Positions 35,483-43,541 of a stretch of 64,000 nt of DNA are shown piece by piece. The first letter of the stretch is position 1; every line of letters begins with the position of its first letter. Where the stretch lies: the NCBI GenBank assembly GCA_016712285.1, contig JADJRK010000001.1, positions 1,612,001 through 1,676,000 of the forward strand, written 5' to 3'. The translations under genes and the position numbers were made by a program. The stretch comes from Planctomycetota bacterium (GTDB lineage Bacteria; Planctomycetota; UBA8742; UBA2392). The notes under the pieces were generated by a model. It saw only the letters and a program-made list of their open reading frames with translations, made no database searches and had not been told where the DNA came from.

Positions 35483-36265
35483 CTAGGGCGGCCCGCCAAA
35501 ATCCAGTATTGCTTTGCGGACCAGCTCTGCCAGTGCAGCCGGCGTCGCCGGCACTTTCAATGAATGGAACTGCGGGTCGTTCAGCGGCAGCACAGGCGCT
35601 GCACCACGCGGGTGCAGAAAGATCACCGGGATCGCCAGTGCGAAGTGCGACAGGAACTCGCGCACCTCGCCCACCGCTTGCGGGTCGCGCGCCGTGTCGC
35701 AGATCAGCAGGTGAAAGCGTTCACGGTCAATGCGTGACATCGCGCGCGCAAGCTCGGTCTCGTAATCCAGCTCAAAGCCCGCCTGCCGCATCGCCGCCGT
35801 GACCATGCGGTGTCGCTCATCGGCGACTACCGCCAGCACCCGAGCAACATCCTGCACCACGGCCAGGCGGCCGCTGCTGGTGCTGACCGTGCGGCGGTTC
35901 AGCACATTGTCGATGGCTGCCAGCAGCTCGCGGGCCCGGAACGGCTTGGTCATGTACGCGTCGGCACCAGCAAGGTAGCCCTCAAACTCATCCTCAATGC
36001 TCGCCATTGCCGTCAGCAGAATGATCGGGATGTCGGCTGTGGCGGGGTCGTTGCGCACGCGCCGTGCAAGCTCAATGCCGTCAAGGCTGGTGCCGCGAAC
36101 ATCGCTGACAATTACATCGACTTCACGCTGCCCCAGCAGGTCATGCACTTTTTCGCCGGTGGTCAGCACCTCGACCTGGTAGCCGTTGCGCGTCAGCAAT
36201 GCAGTGATGATCTCCGCCACTGCGGGGTTCTCATCGATCAGCAGCACGGTCGGTTTGCTTGACAA
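35483..36265 (-). CDS. Response regulator with second, degenerate domain
   Basis: A 260-residue protein. The N-terminal receiver domain (about 5-125) has the acidic pair DE, phospho-acceptor Asp in VIVSDVRG, and the Lys in MTKPFRARELL. The C-terminal half (about 140-260) has the strand/helix order of a second receiver (VLAVVADERHRMVTAAM, HLLICDTARDPQAV, IPVIFLHPRG) but no clear acceptor set. There is no DNA-binding domain or output enzyme. The start is TTG at 36265 with AGGGG 5 bases upstream. A cognate kinase is not in the window. Confidence 0.82.
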   Translation of the reverse strand: MSSKPTVLLIDENPAVAEIITALLTRNGYQVEVLTTGEKVHDLLGQREVDVIVSDVRGTSLDGIELARRVRNDPATADIPIILLTAMASIEDEFEGYLAGADAYMTKPFRARELLAAIDNVLNRRTVSTSSGRLAVVQDVARVLAVVADERHRMVTAAMRQAGFELDYETELARAMSRIDRERFHLLICDTARDPQAVGEVREFLSHFALAIPVIFLHPRGAAPVLPLNDPQFHSLKVPATPAALAELVRKAILDFGGPP

Positions 36266-36276
36266 GCTTGCCCCTC

Positions 36277-36307
36277 AAAAACGCACCCCGCACAAAGGCG
36301 GGGTGCG
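36277..36307 (-). terminator. Intrinsic terminator after the HTH-membrane protein gene
   Basis: A perfect 10-bp stem (36282-36291 with 36298-36307) is followed on the minus strand by TTTTT (36277-36281). It lies 19 bases past the stop of the 36326-37330 gene and 12 bases before the response regulator start. It is the most canonical rho-independent terminator in the window. Confidence 0.85.
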
Positions 36308-36325
36308 CGATCCGTAAGTCACAAA

Positions 36326-37330
36326 CTACTCTCCCGCACCCGCGGCGGTGCCGCTGTCGATCGATGCACCTTCCACGTTGCGGACAATCGGCATGCCCGG
36401 CCACACAACCTGCGTGGGCTTGGCACCCGCCGAGAACGGCTCAGGCGCCGGTACCGCATTGGGATCTTTCGGCGAGTAGGTGCTCTGGGTGATTTCCGCG
36501 GCCTGGTTCGGCCCCTTCATGTACAGCGAGTAAGCCGTGCCGCCCCAGAAGTCACCAAGCACGTCGCGGCCGCCCACCATGCCCATTGCAGGGGCAGTCA
36601 CGCCCAGCAGCAGTACAAGGATGAACGTCACGCCCGTCAGCACTTTCCACGCGATGCCTTCATTCGGCACGATTTCGACGTACTTCACCTGCTCTTGAAT
36701 CTGGACCGGGCCCGGCATGCCCATCGGCGCCTGCGCGTACTGGTACCCGCCGCCAACGTCGGCTTCTTCGGGACCGGCTGCCACGCCGACATCGTCCAGC
36801 TCGTCCAACTCGTCCAAGCCGTCTGAATCGACAGGCTCAGTCTGCAAGCCGAGTTCGTCGTCGTTGGACAGGTCAAGCCCGCCCTCGATCTTCTGGGTTG
36901 CATCTGCGTCTTCGTCGCCGAAGTCCAGCCCGCCAAGCTCGTCCGTTTCGTCGAAGACAAGCTCTTCGGTAAGTGTCGCGTCCTGGTCTTCGCCGATGTC
37001 GGACAGCTCGACCGTCGGCACGCTGGTGGCACCGGTGTCTTCGAAGTCCGCGTCGCTGTTCAGGTTGCCCAGGTCAAGCAGCGTCTCGTCGGTCTCTTCC
37101 TCGATGATCTCAAGGCCTTCACCGCCGAGCTGCGTCTCGCCAAGGTCAATGTCGCCGGGGCCGCTGGGCACGCGATGCCGCGCGAGCGACTGGACGTCTT
37201 CCGAGCGAAACTTCATGCGGTCGTCGTCACGGAACGCACGGATTTGACCTTCGGATACGAGCCGCTTCAGCTCGTCCTCGTCCAGATCAAGTTCACGCAA
37301 CACGTCGTCGAAAGACTTGTAGTTCGGCAT
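36326..37330 (-). CDS. Membrane protein with N-terminal HTH-like domain and acidic linker
   Basis: A 334-residue protein. Residues about 5-50 (SFDDVLRELDLDEDELKRLVSEGQIRAF, then MKFRSEDV) resemble an excisionase/MerR-type winged helix that reads DNA or binds protein. Residues 55-215 are a very acidic Asp/Glu/Leu linker. One membrane helix (about 241-262, VLTGVTFILVLLLGVTAPAMGMV) follows, and the C-terminal about 70 residues would be outside. The order HTH-acidic linker-helix suggests a membrane-tethered regulator or cell-organisation protein. I cannot assign a family. It is followed by a strong terminator. Confidence 0.7.
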   Translation of the reverse strand: MPNYKSFDDVLRELDLDEDELKRLVSEGQIRAFRDDDRMKFRSEDVQSLARHRVPSGPGDIDLGETQLGGEGLEIIEEETDETLLDLGNLNSDADFEDTGATSVPTVELSDIGEDQDATLTEELVFDETDELGGLDFGDEDADATQKIEGGLDLSNDDELGLQTEPVDSDGLDELDELDDVGVAAGPEEADVGGGYQYAQAPMGMPGPVQIQEQVKYVEIVPNEGIAWKVLTGVTFILVLLLGVTAPAMGMVGGRDVLGDFWGGTAYSLYMKGPNQAAEITQSTYSPKDPNAVPAPEPFSAGAKPTQVVWPGMPIVRNVEGASIDSGTAAGAGE

Positions 37331-37514
37331 TGCTCACTCCGGAAATGATCCGGCCTGTTGGGGGTTACGCACCGCAGTTCCGCTTACGCGGTTTACCTTC
37401 TGCGGGTATGGAAAGCACTATCGTAATGCAGAGGGCGTTTCCGGCGCAAGTACCGAAAACGCCCCATGATAAGGATATGACAGGGTGTTGAACCGCAGGC
37501 CAACTTGATACTGG

Positions 37515-37949
37515 CTACTTCTTTTCAAGGGCCTTCTTCATCTCGATCGGCTCATAGCCCTTCTTGTTCGTCTGCGTGTCGTTGATGTACGGGAACTTGC
37601 CGTCGTACTCAAGCAGGCGCGTCGCCACCAGGTACATCTCGGCCTTGGCCGTCCCGGTCGCCTTCAGGTCATACACCGTCATGACCTTTGACTTCTTGCC
37701 TGCCTCGTACGTGTTGTCCTCTTCCGCGACAATCACGACATACTGCGTGTTGCCGCCGACTGTGACGGGCGTAACCGTCCACGACGGGCCCCTGTCCGTG
37801 CCCGAAGACCCTGTGGCCTGGGCATAGGCCGGCTGTGCGCCGCCGGCAAAGGTGTTGTAGCCGTACAAGCCGCCGATCACCGTCAGCATCAGCGCGATGC
37901 AGGCGAGCAGCGCCATCCCGACCGTGGGCAGCATTGCATTCTTGTTCAT
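37515..37949 (-). CDS. Small membrane-anchored protein of unknown function
   Basis: A 144-residue protein with an N-terminal membrane helix or uncleaved signal (about 7-30, GMALLACIALMLTVIGGLYGY). A beta-rich extracytoplasmic domain of about 90 residues follows (VTVGGNTQYVVIVAEEDNTY, KVMTVYDLKATGTAKAEMYLVATRLLEYDG). GGAGG lies 6 bases before the ATG at 37949, which decides the start. The family is not recognised. It is divergent from the selenoprotein gene at 38195. Confidence 0.7.
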   Translation of the reverse strand: MNKNAMLPTVGMALLACIALMLTVIGGLYGYNTFAGGAQPAYAQATGSSGTDRGPSWTVTPVTVGGNTQYVVIVAEEDNTYEAGKKSKVMTVYDLKATGTAKAEMYLVATRLLEYDGKFPYINDTQTNKKGYEPIEMKKALEKK

Positions 37950-38078
37950 GGTTTCCTCCAACGGGACTCGGTCCCGATTCAGGGGTGTTCAGGCTGGCGG
38001 GGGGTGCCGGTAGTGTAATACCGCTCCAGCCTTACACCAATAGTACTCCGCCCAACAACTTCGCTTACACGCAAAAAA

Positions 38079-38096
38079 ACTGGCGCTGGCGCCAGT
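38079..38096. promoter_or_regulatory. Inverted repeat in a divergent promoter region
   Basis: ACTGGCGC, two bases, then GCGCCAGT forms a perfect 8-bp inverted repeat after a run of seven A. It lies in the 245-base gap between two divergently transcribed secreted-protein genes. It could be an operator or a short hairpin; no -35/-10 pair is clear beside it. Confidence 0.35.
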
Positions 38097-38194
38097 CCGG
38101 AACGGCAAACGTCAGACGGGCGCGGAAAGTCCGCAACTTGTGCCCCCAATCGGGGTGTCATGGATCGACGACCCAACACCAACCCGGAGCAACC

Positions 38195-39304
38195 ATGAAA
38201 CGACTGCTGGCTACCATCATAGTCCTGGCTGGTGCGGTTGCGCTTTCCGCGCCGCTGGCTGCCAATGATACGCGCCGCGGCGCAGACAAGCAGGCCTTTC
38301 GGCAGGCTCGCAAAGCCACGACCAGCGACCTTGCTGTCAGCGGCGAGCAGCTGAAGGCGAACATCGAAAAGCTGGACAGCGAGCTGGATTGGCACGACGA
38401 CAGCGCACTAGCCATGAAGGCAGCCAAGAAGGCCGACAAACCCGTGTTTCTGCTGCAGGTTCTGGGCGACCGCTGCGGCCACGTGTGAAGTGCCGGCCAA
38501 AGCCTGCGGGGAGTTTCCCTGCCCTCTGAACCCGTGTTCAGCGACCTCAAGAACAACTGGGTCGTCGCGTGGCGCAACATCATTACGGAAGACTACGTCG
38601 GCGATTCACACGGCTATACGCAAGAAGACACCGCCATCGGCACCACCAACGGCGCCGGCCCAACCAATACCCAGATCATCATGCTTTCGCCCGACGGCGT
38701 CGTACTGCACGCGTTGCCCGGCTTCTGGCACGCCGAAGACCTGGCCCGCGAAATGAAACTGGCCAAAGAGCTTTGGGCAGTGTGGAAGGACACAAGCCTT
38801 TCCCGCGAACAGAAGGACAAGAAGTTTGCATCCATGCAGATTGAAGCCTGGAAGAACCACCCCCAGGCCACAACCCTGCGCAGCCGCTGGCAGGGCTTTG
38901 ACGCCCGCAACGAGCACAAGCGCGTGGCGCTCGGCATTGAGCGCGACACGGTCAAGGGTGCTCCGGTACAGTCACGGCTGACCGAGGCTGAGCGCGCTGA
39001 AGTCGAGAGCAAGATGGCCAGGCTCAACACCGTAGACAAGGACGCGCCGAAGGTGCAGCTTAAGCCGATCAATCAGCTGGTGCACGAGCGCATGTCGGTG
39101 CGGCCATTCGTGAAGTACGAGGCGTTTGATGTCGCAGAATTCGCGGATTACGGCCGCCGCTACTACGACAACAACAAGAAGGTTGACGGCGAAGGCTCCA
39201 CGTTGCTCACGCCCACCAAACTCGAAAAGATCGAGCGCAAGCAGGCCCGCAGAGAAGCAATGCAGGAAGCACGCGACAGCAGGCGCAAGAAATCAGAAAA
39301 CTAG
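38195..39304 (+). CDS. Secreted thioredoxin-like selenoprotein (Sec at residue 98)
   Basis: Read through one in-frame TGA (38486-38488), this is a 369-residue protein. It has a signal peptide (about 1-23, ending PLAAND) and a charged helical stretch. A thioredoxin-like core begins KPVFLLQVLGDRCGHV, with Sec98 directly after and Cys94 four residues before (C-x-x-x-U). Downstream the fold continues with LKNNWVVAWRNI and IIMLSPDGVVLHALPGFW, matching late thioredoxin strands. A charged C-terminal region ends in a basic tail. The TGA-to-stop part is 271 codons in the same frame with similar base composition, and has no ATG start near its beginning. CGGAG precedes the ATG at 38195. Probably periplasmic redox protein. 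Confidence 0.8.
38486..38522 (+). promoter_or_regulatory. Sec UGA codon and putative bacterial SECIS hairpin
   Basis: Seventeen bases after the TGA, GCGGGGA (38506-38512), loop GTT (38513-38515) and TCCCTGC (38516-38522) form a 7-bp stem with one G-U pair. The loop begins with G and is at +25 to +27 from the UGA, within the range known for bacterial SECIS elements. Confidence 0.6.
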
Positions 39305-39321
39305 ACGCCGCAACCTGCTGG

Positions 39322-39347
39322 AACGCCGTCCCTCGCGGGCCGGCGTT
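39322..39347. terminator. Hairpin between convergent selenoprotein and hemC genes
   Basis: AACGCCG (39322-39328) pairs with CGGCGTT (39341-39347) in the 48-base gap between two convergent stops. It may act as a bidirectional terminator. The stem is short, with a 12-base loop that may pair further. Confidence 0.5.
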
Positions 39348-39352
39348 GTGCG

Positions 39353-40291
39353 TTAAAGCAGCGCTTTGCCGCCTTGCCGCATCAACTTCTGGGCAAGTGC
39401 ACGGCCTGCGACTTCAGGGTCAGCGATTGAGCCGAACTCATTGCCGCGTATCCGGGTCTTGCCGTCCTTGCTCAAAATGCAGCCCTCGATGTGCAGGCTG
39501 GAACCTTCAGGACACACAGCCTGCGCCCCCACCGGGGCCTGACAGCCGGCGCCCAGTTCATTGAGAAACGCGCGCTCGGCGGCGGTCGCAGCAAAGGTCG
39601 CCGCGTCGTGCAATGCCGCCAAAAGGCGCGCCGTGCCGACATCCCCTGTGCGACCTTCAATGCCCAGCGCGCCCTGGCCCGGCGCGGGCGGCCAGTCAAG
39701 CCAGTGGGCTTTGAATTCGGCTACGCGCATTTCCACTTCATCAAGCAGCGCCAGCCGCTTGAGGCCCGCAGCGGCCAGGATGCAGGCGTCGGCTTTACCG
39801 TCGCGCAGTTTGTTCAGCCGCGTATCGACGTTGCCGCGAAACTCGATGGCGTGCAGGTCAGGCCGCAGATTGGCCAGCAGCGCGCGTCGGCGCAGGCTGG
39901 AGGTGCCGACGATTGCCCGTTCGCCGAGAAACGGAATCTCGCCGTTGAAGGTTGAGTCGGCACGGCAAAGCAGCACGTCGCGGGTATCCTCGCGGGCGGG
40001 CGTGCACAGGATGCGCAAGCCATCGGGCAACGTTGTCGGCAGATCTTTCAGCGAGTGAACGGCAAGATCGCATTGTCCGGCAAGCAGCGCGTCCTCAAGT
40101 TCTTTGGTGAAAGCACCCTTACCCCCAAGTTCACTGAGGCTTGCACCGAGGTTCTTGTCCCCCGTCGTCTTGATTTCAACGATCTCGACAACCAGGCCGG
40201 GATGAAACGAGCCCAGCAAGTTCGCCACCTGGCGCGACTGCGTGAGCGCCAGCTTTGAGCCGCGTGAGCCGATGATCAGCTTGTCAGTCAC
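39353..40291 (-). CDS. hemC: Hydroxymethylbilane synthase (porphobilinogen deaminase)
   Basis: A tetrapyrrole-synthesis enzyme that joins four porphobilinogen units, 312 residues as usual. Motifs are IGSRGSKLALTQSRQVANLL (N-terminus), DLAVHSLKDLPTTLP, VGTSSLRRRALL, FRGNVDTRLNKL and APGQGALGIE. The dipyrromethane cofactor Cys is in ELGAGCQAPVGA (about residue 250). It is downstream of the nuclease-like pair on the same strand. No other hem gene is in the window. Confidence 0.97.
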   Translation of the reverse strand: MTDKLIIGSRGSKLALTQSRQVANLLGSFHPGLVVEIVEIKTTGDKNLGASLSELGGKGAFTKELEDALLAGQCDLAVHSLKDLPTTLPDGLRILCTPAREDTRDVLLCRADSTFNGEIPFLGERAIVGTSSLRRRALLANLRPDLHAIEFRGNVDTRLNKLRDGKADACILAAAGLKRLALLDEVEMRVAEFKAHWLDWPPAPGQGALGIEGRTGDVGTARLLAALHDAATFAATAAERAFLNELGAGCQAPVGAQAVCPEGSSLHIEGCILSKDGKTRIRGNEFGSIADPEVAGRALAQKLMRQGGKALL

Positions 40292-40303
40292 GGATTCCTC
40301 AAT

Positions 40304-40849
40304 TCACATCTTGGACAGACGAGGCAACAACTCTTGGGCTCGTGAAGCGACCCAGTCTGCGATTTCTTCAAAAGCCTCGCCTTGTGCAAGTTCCTTCTTG
40401 AACACGTGCCGGCTTTGCGAGGACGATTCAACCGGATTGATGCCCGCCGCCTGCAACACCGCGTCAACCCGTTGAGCCATCTGTGTTTGAAACCAGACGT
40501 ATAAGCGCAGTGTGTATGATCCCGCGAGCCCCGAGTCTCGCTTGAAGCTGACGCCAAACCACACTTTGCCGCTATGTGCTTTCAGGGTTCGGTCAACATA
40601 CCAATTCCACCCGATGATCTTCTTGCCCTTCGCCAGGTATGGGCTGGCAGAAAGCCTGTTGTCCGCCATTTGAAGCAGAAACTGTACGCTCGTGATGATG
40701 TGGTCGTAGACCATGTCAAAAGTTGCGCGCTCGGTCTGCGTCAGCTTCAGTGGGTAGTCATCGGCACTGAAGAACATGGAGTGAGTGTTCTGCCCATGCT
40801 TCAGCGCGTGGGCAAACACCTCAGACACGGCTCGGTGAGTGTCGAGCAT
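40304..40849 (-). CDS. Protein of unknown function paired with a nuclease-like gene
   Basis: A 181-residue soluble protein, not recognised. The N-terminal half is helical (HRAVSEVFAHALKHGQNTHSMFFSADDYPLKL, FDMVYDHIITSVQFLLQMADNRL). The C-terminal half has beta strands (IIGWNWYVDRTL, VWFGVSFKRDSG, YTLRLYVWFQT). The start ATG at 40849 shares one base with the TGA of the nuclease-like gene, so the two are translationally coupled. This points to a functional pair, perhaps a defence or toxin-antitoxin-like module; that is inference. It ends 12 bases before hemC. Confidence 0.6.
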   Translation of the reverse strand: MLDTHRAVSEVFAHALKHGQNTHSMFFSADDYPLKLTQTERATFDMVYDHIITSVQFLLQMADNRLSASPYLAKGKKIIGWNWYVDRTLKAHSGKVWFGVSFKRDSGLAGSYTLRLYVWFQTQMAQRVDAVLQAAGINPVESSSQSRHVFKKELAQGEAFEEIADWVASRAQELLPRLSKM

Positions 40850-41748
40850 CACGCATCCTTCCAAGCCGCACGAATTCTGTTCATCAGCGCAAGTTGAGTT
40901 CCGGGCTGCCACTGGTCAAACGTCCCCGGCTGGGCGCAGACAGGCGAGCACAGATGCATGGCCACGGTCTTGAGGTAACGCTTCAGGTAGTCCCTCGCGT
41001 CGGCACGCGTGCCGTCATCTTCTTGGCGAGCGGCTGCAATCGGCAGCCACAACTCAAGCAGCCTGCTGAAACTCATCTCGTGGTATCCGATCGACTCTGG
41101 CGACTCAAATGCTGAGAATCTTCGTGGTGCGTCGCCATGCTGATTCTCGTCGCAGGTCAAGAAGACCAGCAGTCCGCGCCCGGGGTGATACTTCGCCAAC
41201 CAGTCGCAGTAGCGCTTGCGCTGGTCCGCCCCTTCCTCGGCATCGACCTTCGCCTCGATCAAGACGTGCAGGTCACCGATGCAGAAGTAGACATCGGCGC
41301 GCCCCTTGTCCAACTGAAACTCTGCGCGCACGTCACTCGGGTCAACGCGCGGCACCTTGACGCCGGCGTCAGAAAGCAGTGCGGCTGCACATTCCCGCGC
41401 AAGCGGAAACAGGCTGACGTCGCCCGCGGCGGTTTGGGCACCAAGGAAGTAGCTAAGGGCACGTGTGTGTGAGGTTTCCCGCCTCTCACATGCAAGCGGT
41501 GTGAGCAGGTCTGGGATGAGTGAGAAAGCCTCCAAGGCTGCGGCCGGTACAGACTTGCGAGCCTGCGCGATACGTTCGTAGATCATCCGAGAAAGGCGAG
41601 CACCGTTGTCCAAGATGGCCAGTTTCCGGTAATCGGCGAGTATGGTGTTCGCCAAACCTTGCATGGAATGGACGTATGCGGCGAATTCGGGGGCGCTTCG
41701 TGTGCGGGTAACCACATACACTCCATGCACGCTTGCTTTAGCAAACAT
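40849..41748 (-). CDS. PD-(D/E)XK nuclease-superfamily protein
   Basis: A protein of about 299 residues. The core GRADVYFCIGDLHVLIEAKVDAEEGADQRKRYCDWL (about 150-184) matches the PD-(D/E)XK fold: Asp about 152, then E-x-K (165 and 167) at the end of the next strand, followed by a Gln/Arg helix. The upstream ETSHTRALSYFLGA gives the conserved Glu helix. Families of this kind include restriction-type and antiphage nucleases. The ATG at 41748 is used; a TTG at 41772 would overlap the metB stop. It is followed by a coupled gene of unknown function. Confidence 0.72.
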   Translation of the reverse strand: MFAKASVHGVYVVTRTRSAPEFAAYVHSMQGLANTILADYRKLAILDNGARLSRMIYERIAQARKSVPAAALEAFSLIPDLLTPLACERRETSHTRALSYFLGAQTAAGDVSLFPLARECAAALLSDAGVKVPRVDPSDVRAEFQLDKGRADVYFCIGDLHVLIEAKVDAEEGADQRKRYCDWLAKYHPGRGLLVFLTCDENQHGDAPRRFSAFESPESIGYHEMSFSRLLELWLPIAAARQEDDGTRADARDYLKRYLKTVAMHLCSPVCAQPGTFDQWQPGTQLALMNRIRAAWKDA

Positions 41749-41768
41749 CCAACGCGCCCAACTTTGAA

Positions 41769-42911
41769 TCAATAGCTTGCAAGGCCTTCTTCCAGGTCTG
41801 CGATCAGATCATCGACATGTTCGATCCCGACACTCAGCCGGATCAGCCCGTCGGTTAAACCTGCCTTTTCCCGCAATTCTTTGGGGATGCTGGCGTGGGT
41901 CATGCTGGCTGGGTGCTCCAGCAGGCTTTCAACGCCGCCAAGACTTTCGCCCAGCGTCCAGACCTGGCGACCGCTGACGACTTTTTCGCCGTCCGCGACG
42001 CTGCCGTCGATCTCGAAGCTGATCATCGCGCCATAGCGTTTCATCTGGCGCGAGGCGACATCGTGGTTCACGTGCGTGGTCAGCGCGGGGTAGTGGATTT
42101 TCGTGACGCGCTTTTGCTCAAGCAGGTAGCTCACGATCTGCTCGGCATTGTCGCACGAGCGCTCCACACGCACGCCCAGTGTCTTGATGCCGCGATGCAC
42201 AAGGTAGCAGTCCAAGCCGCCGGGCACCGCGCCGCTTGCGTTCTGGTTGAAGGCAATCTGTTTCGCCAGTGCCTCATCTTTCGTGGCGCAGACGCCCAGC
42301 ACCACGTCGCTATGGCCGCCGAGGTACTTGGTCGCGCTGTGCATCACGATGTCAGCACCCAGCGCCAGCGGCTGCTGCAGGTAAGGCGTGGCGAAGGTGT
42401 TGTCCACGACGCTGATTGCTTTCTTTTCCCGGGCCAGCTTTGAAAGGGCCTCAATGTCGCTGACCTTCAGCAGCGGGTTGCTGGGCGACTCGATGAACAG
42501 CATTCTCGTGTTCGACTTGAAAGCCGCGCGCACGTTGGCGACGTCGGTTGTGTCCACGAAGCTGAACTCAATGCCAAGGCGCTTGAAGGTCTTGTCGAAG
42601 ATCCGAAACGTGCCGCCGTAGACGTCGTCGGCGCAGATCACGTGGTCGCCCGCATTCAACAGCTTTGTGATCGTGTCGGAGGCGCCCAAGCCGCTGCTGA
42701 ATGCAAACCCGTATTCAGCGCCCTCCAGGGCGGCGAACACACTTTCAAGCGCTTTGCGCGTCGGGTTGCCGCTGCGCGCATAGTCAAAGCCCTGGTGCTT
42801 GCCGGGGCTGCTTTGGGCAAACGTTGAGGACAGGAACACCGGCGGGTTGACCGCGCCAAAGTGGTTGAAGGGATCGTATCCGGCATGAATGGCAAGGGTG
42901 TCGAAGTGCAT
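41769..42911 (-). CDS. metB: Cystathionine gamma-synthase/lyase family PLP enzyme
   Basis: A 380-residue trans-sulfuration enzyme of the Cys/Met metabolism PLP family. The phosphate-binding FSSGLGASDTITKLL, cofactor-contacting SVVDNTFATPYLQQPL and the PLP-lysine segment HSATKYLGGHSDVVLGV (about residue 200) are present. The N-terminal DYARSGNPTRKALES and C-terminal RLSVGIEHVDDLIADLEEGL are standard. The sequence does not separate gamma-synthase (MetB) from gamma-lyase (MetC/CGL), so the symbol is provisional. It precedes the nuclease-like gene on the same strand without a terminator. Confidence 0.85.
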   Translation of the reverse strand: MHFDTLAIHAGYDPFNHFGAVNPPVFLSSTFAQSSPGKHQGFDYARSGNPTRKALESVFAALEGAEYGFAFSSGLGASDTITKLLNAGDHVICADDVYGGTFRIFDKTFKRLGIEFSFVDTTDVANVRAAFKSNTRMLFIESPSNPLLKVSDIEALSKLAREKKAISVVDNTFATPYLQQPLALGADIVMHSATKYLGGHSDVVLGVCATKDEALAKQIAFNQNASGAVPGGLDCYLVHRGIKTLGVRVERSCDNAEQIVSYLLEQKRVTKIHYPALTTHVNHDVASRQMKRYGAMISFEIDGSVADGEKVVSGRQVWTLGESLGGVESLLEHPASMTHASIPKELREKAGLTDGLIRLSVGIEHVDDLIADLEEGLASY

Positions 42912-42985
42912 GGCTGCTCCGGGACAGGGTCAGCCGGAGTATAGTGGGCACGGAGCCGAATGAACAATCCGCGGGCAGCGGATTG

Positions 42986-43083
42986 AGAGTTCTGGGTTCC
43001 GGATTTGGGGAAGGCGATTGCTGGAACCGGCAGTTCGCCTCAACCCTGAACCCCAAACCCTACACCCCCGACCCCAGAACTCT
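42986..43083. repeat. Imperfect 98-base inverted repeat, G-rich/C-rich arms
   Basis: AGAGTTCTGGG (42986-42996) is mirrored exactly by CCCAGAACTCT (43073-43083). Inner parts also match: GGTTCC (42995-43000) with GGAACC (43023-43028), and AGGCGA (43012-43017) with TCGCCT (43035-43040). The left arm is G/T-rich and the right arm C/A-rich. It resembles intergenic REP-like palindromes. Confidence 0.5.
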
Positions 43084-43161
43084 GCGTGCAATGCAGGACC
43101 CGGCGCCGTGGTCAGCACGCGCCGGGTGGTTTGGTTGGATGTTGGGGTGGGATGGGTGACT

Positions 43162-43180
43162 GGCGTCTGCTCCAGACGCC
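43162..43180. repeat. Perfect hairpin in the metB-rpsD gap
   Basis: GGCGTCTG (43162-43169), loop CTC, CAGACGCC (43173-43180): a perfect 8-bp stem. No open frame ends next to it on either strand, so it is not an obvious terminator. It may be part of a mobile intergenic repeat or a small RNA. Confidence 0.45.
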
Positions 43181-43464
43181 GGGGCTAACGCTCACGCGCT
43201 GACCCTGTGGGTGTTTGTTACGGGTGTGAGGGACTGACCTCCCAAACGTGAAACAGTGATACAGGGGACCGCGACCGAGCAGCCCCGTGTGCTTTCGCAA
43301 ATCTCGCCGGGGGATCGCGGCCCGAATTCTATGGCGGACTCATCCGCCTAATGGAACTGTCGGGTGCGCATTGACTTGCGCTTGAGCAAATCCGCCGCCT
43401 GCTTGACCACGCACCTTCCGCCGCTACACTTCTCGCCCCTTATGCGCCCGTCCGGTTGGACGGC

Positions 43465-43488
43465 TTGCATGGCACGGTGTCCATGCAA
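43465..43488 (+). promoter_or_regulatory. Hairpin in the rpsD leader
   Basis: TTGCATGG (43465-43472) pairs perfectly with CCATGCAA (43481-43488) across an 8-base loop, 53 bases before the rpsD start. Ribosomal protein S4 autoregulates its mRNA through leader structure in several bacteria, so this could be a binding element. The role is inferred from position only. Confidence 0.35.
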
Positions 43489-43541
43489 CATCCCCGGCAG
43501 TGTTTGCCCGACGATGGCCTGAACCGAGACCTGGAGATTCC

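Larger units (their letters stand above)
42912..43541. other. Long non-coding stretch between metB and rpsD
   Basis: Roughly 630 bases hold no convincing gene on either strand; the open frames have no ribosome-binding sites and are low-complexity. The region contains an imperfect inverted repeat (42986-43083), a perfect hairpin (43162-43180) and an rpsD-leader hairpin (43465-43488). Both divergent genes must have promoters here. A small structured RNA in the middle is possible but unproven. Confidence 0.6.

Noticed and set aside
26959..38488. General reassignment of UGA as a sense codon
   Set aside because: Many clear genes here end properly at TGA (kdsB, nuoJ, apgM, DsbD-like protein itself). 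UGA is a normal stop, so the two in-frame cases need a local signal such as SECIS.
38534..39304. Separate gene starting at GTG after the TGA
   Set aside because: It has no ribosome-binding site or signal peptide, begins in the middle of a thioredoxin-like fold and is in frame with the upstream part. Readthrough is a better explanation than two genes.
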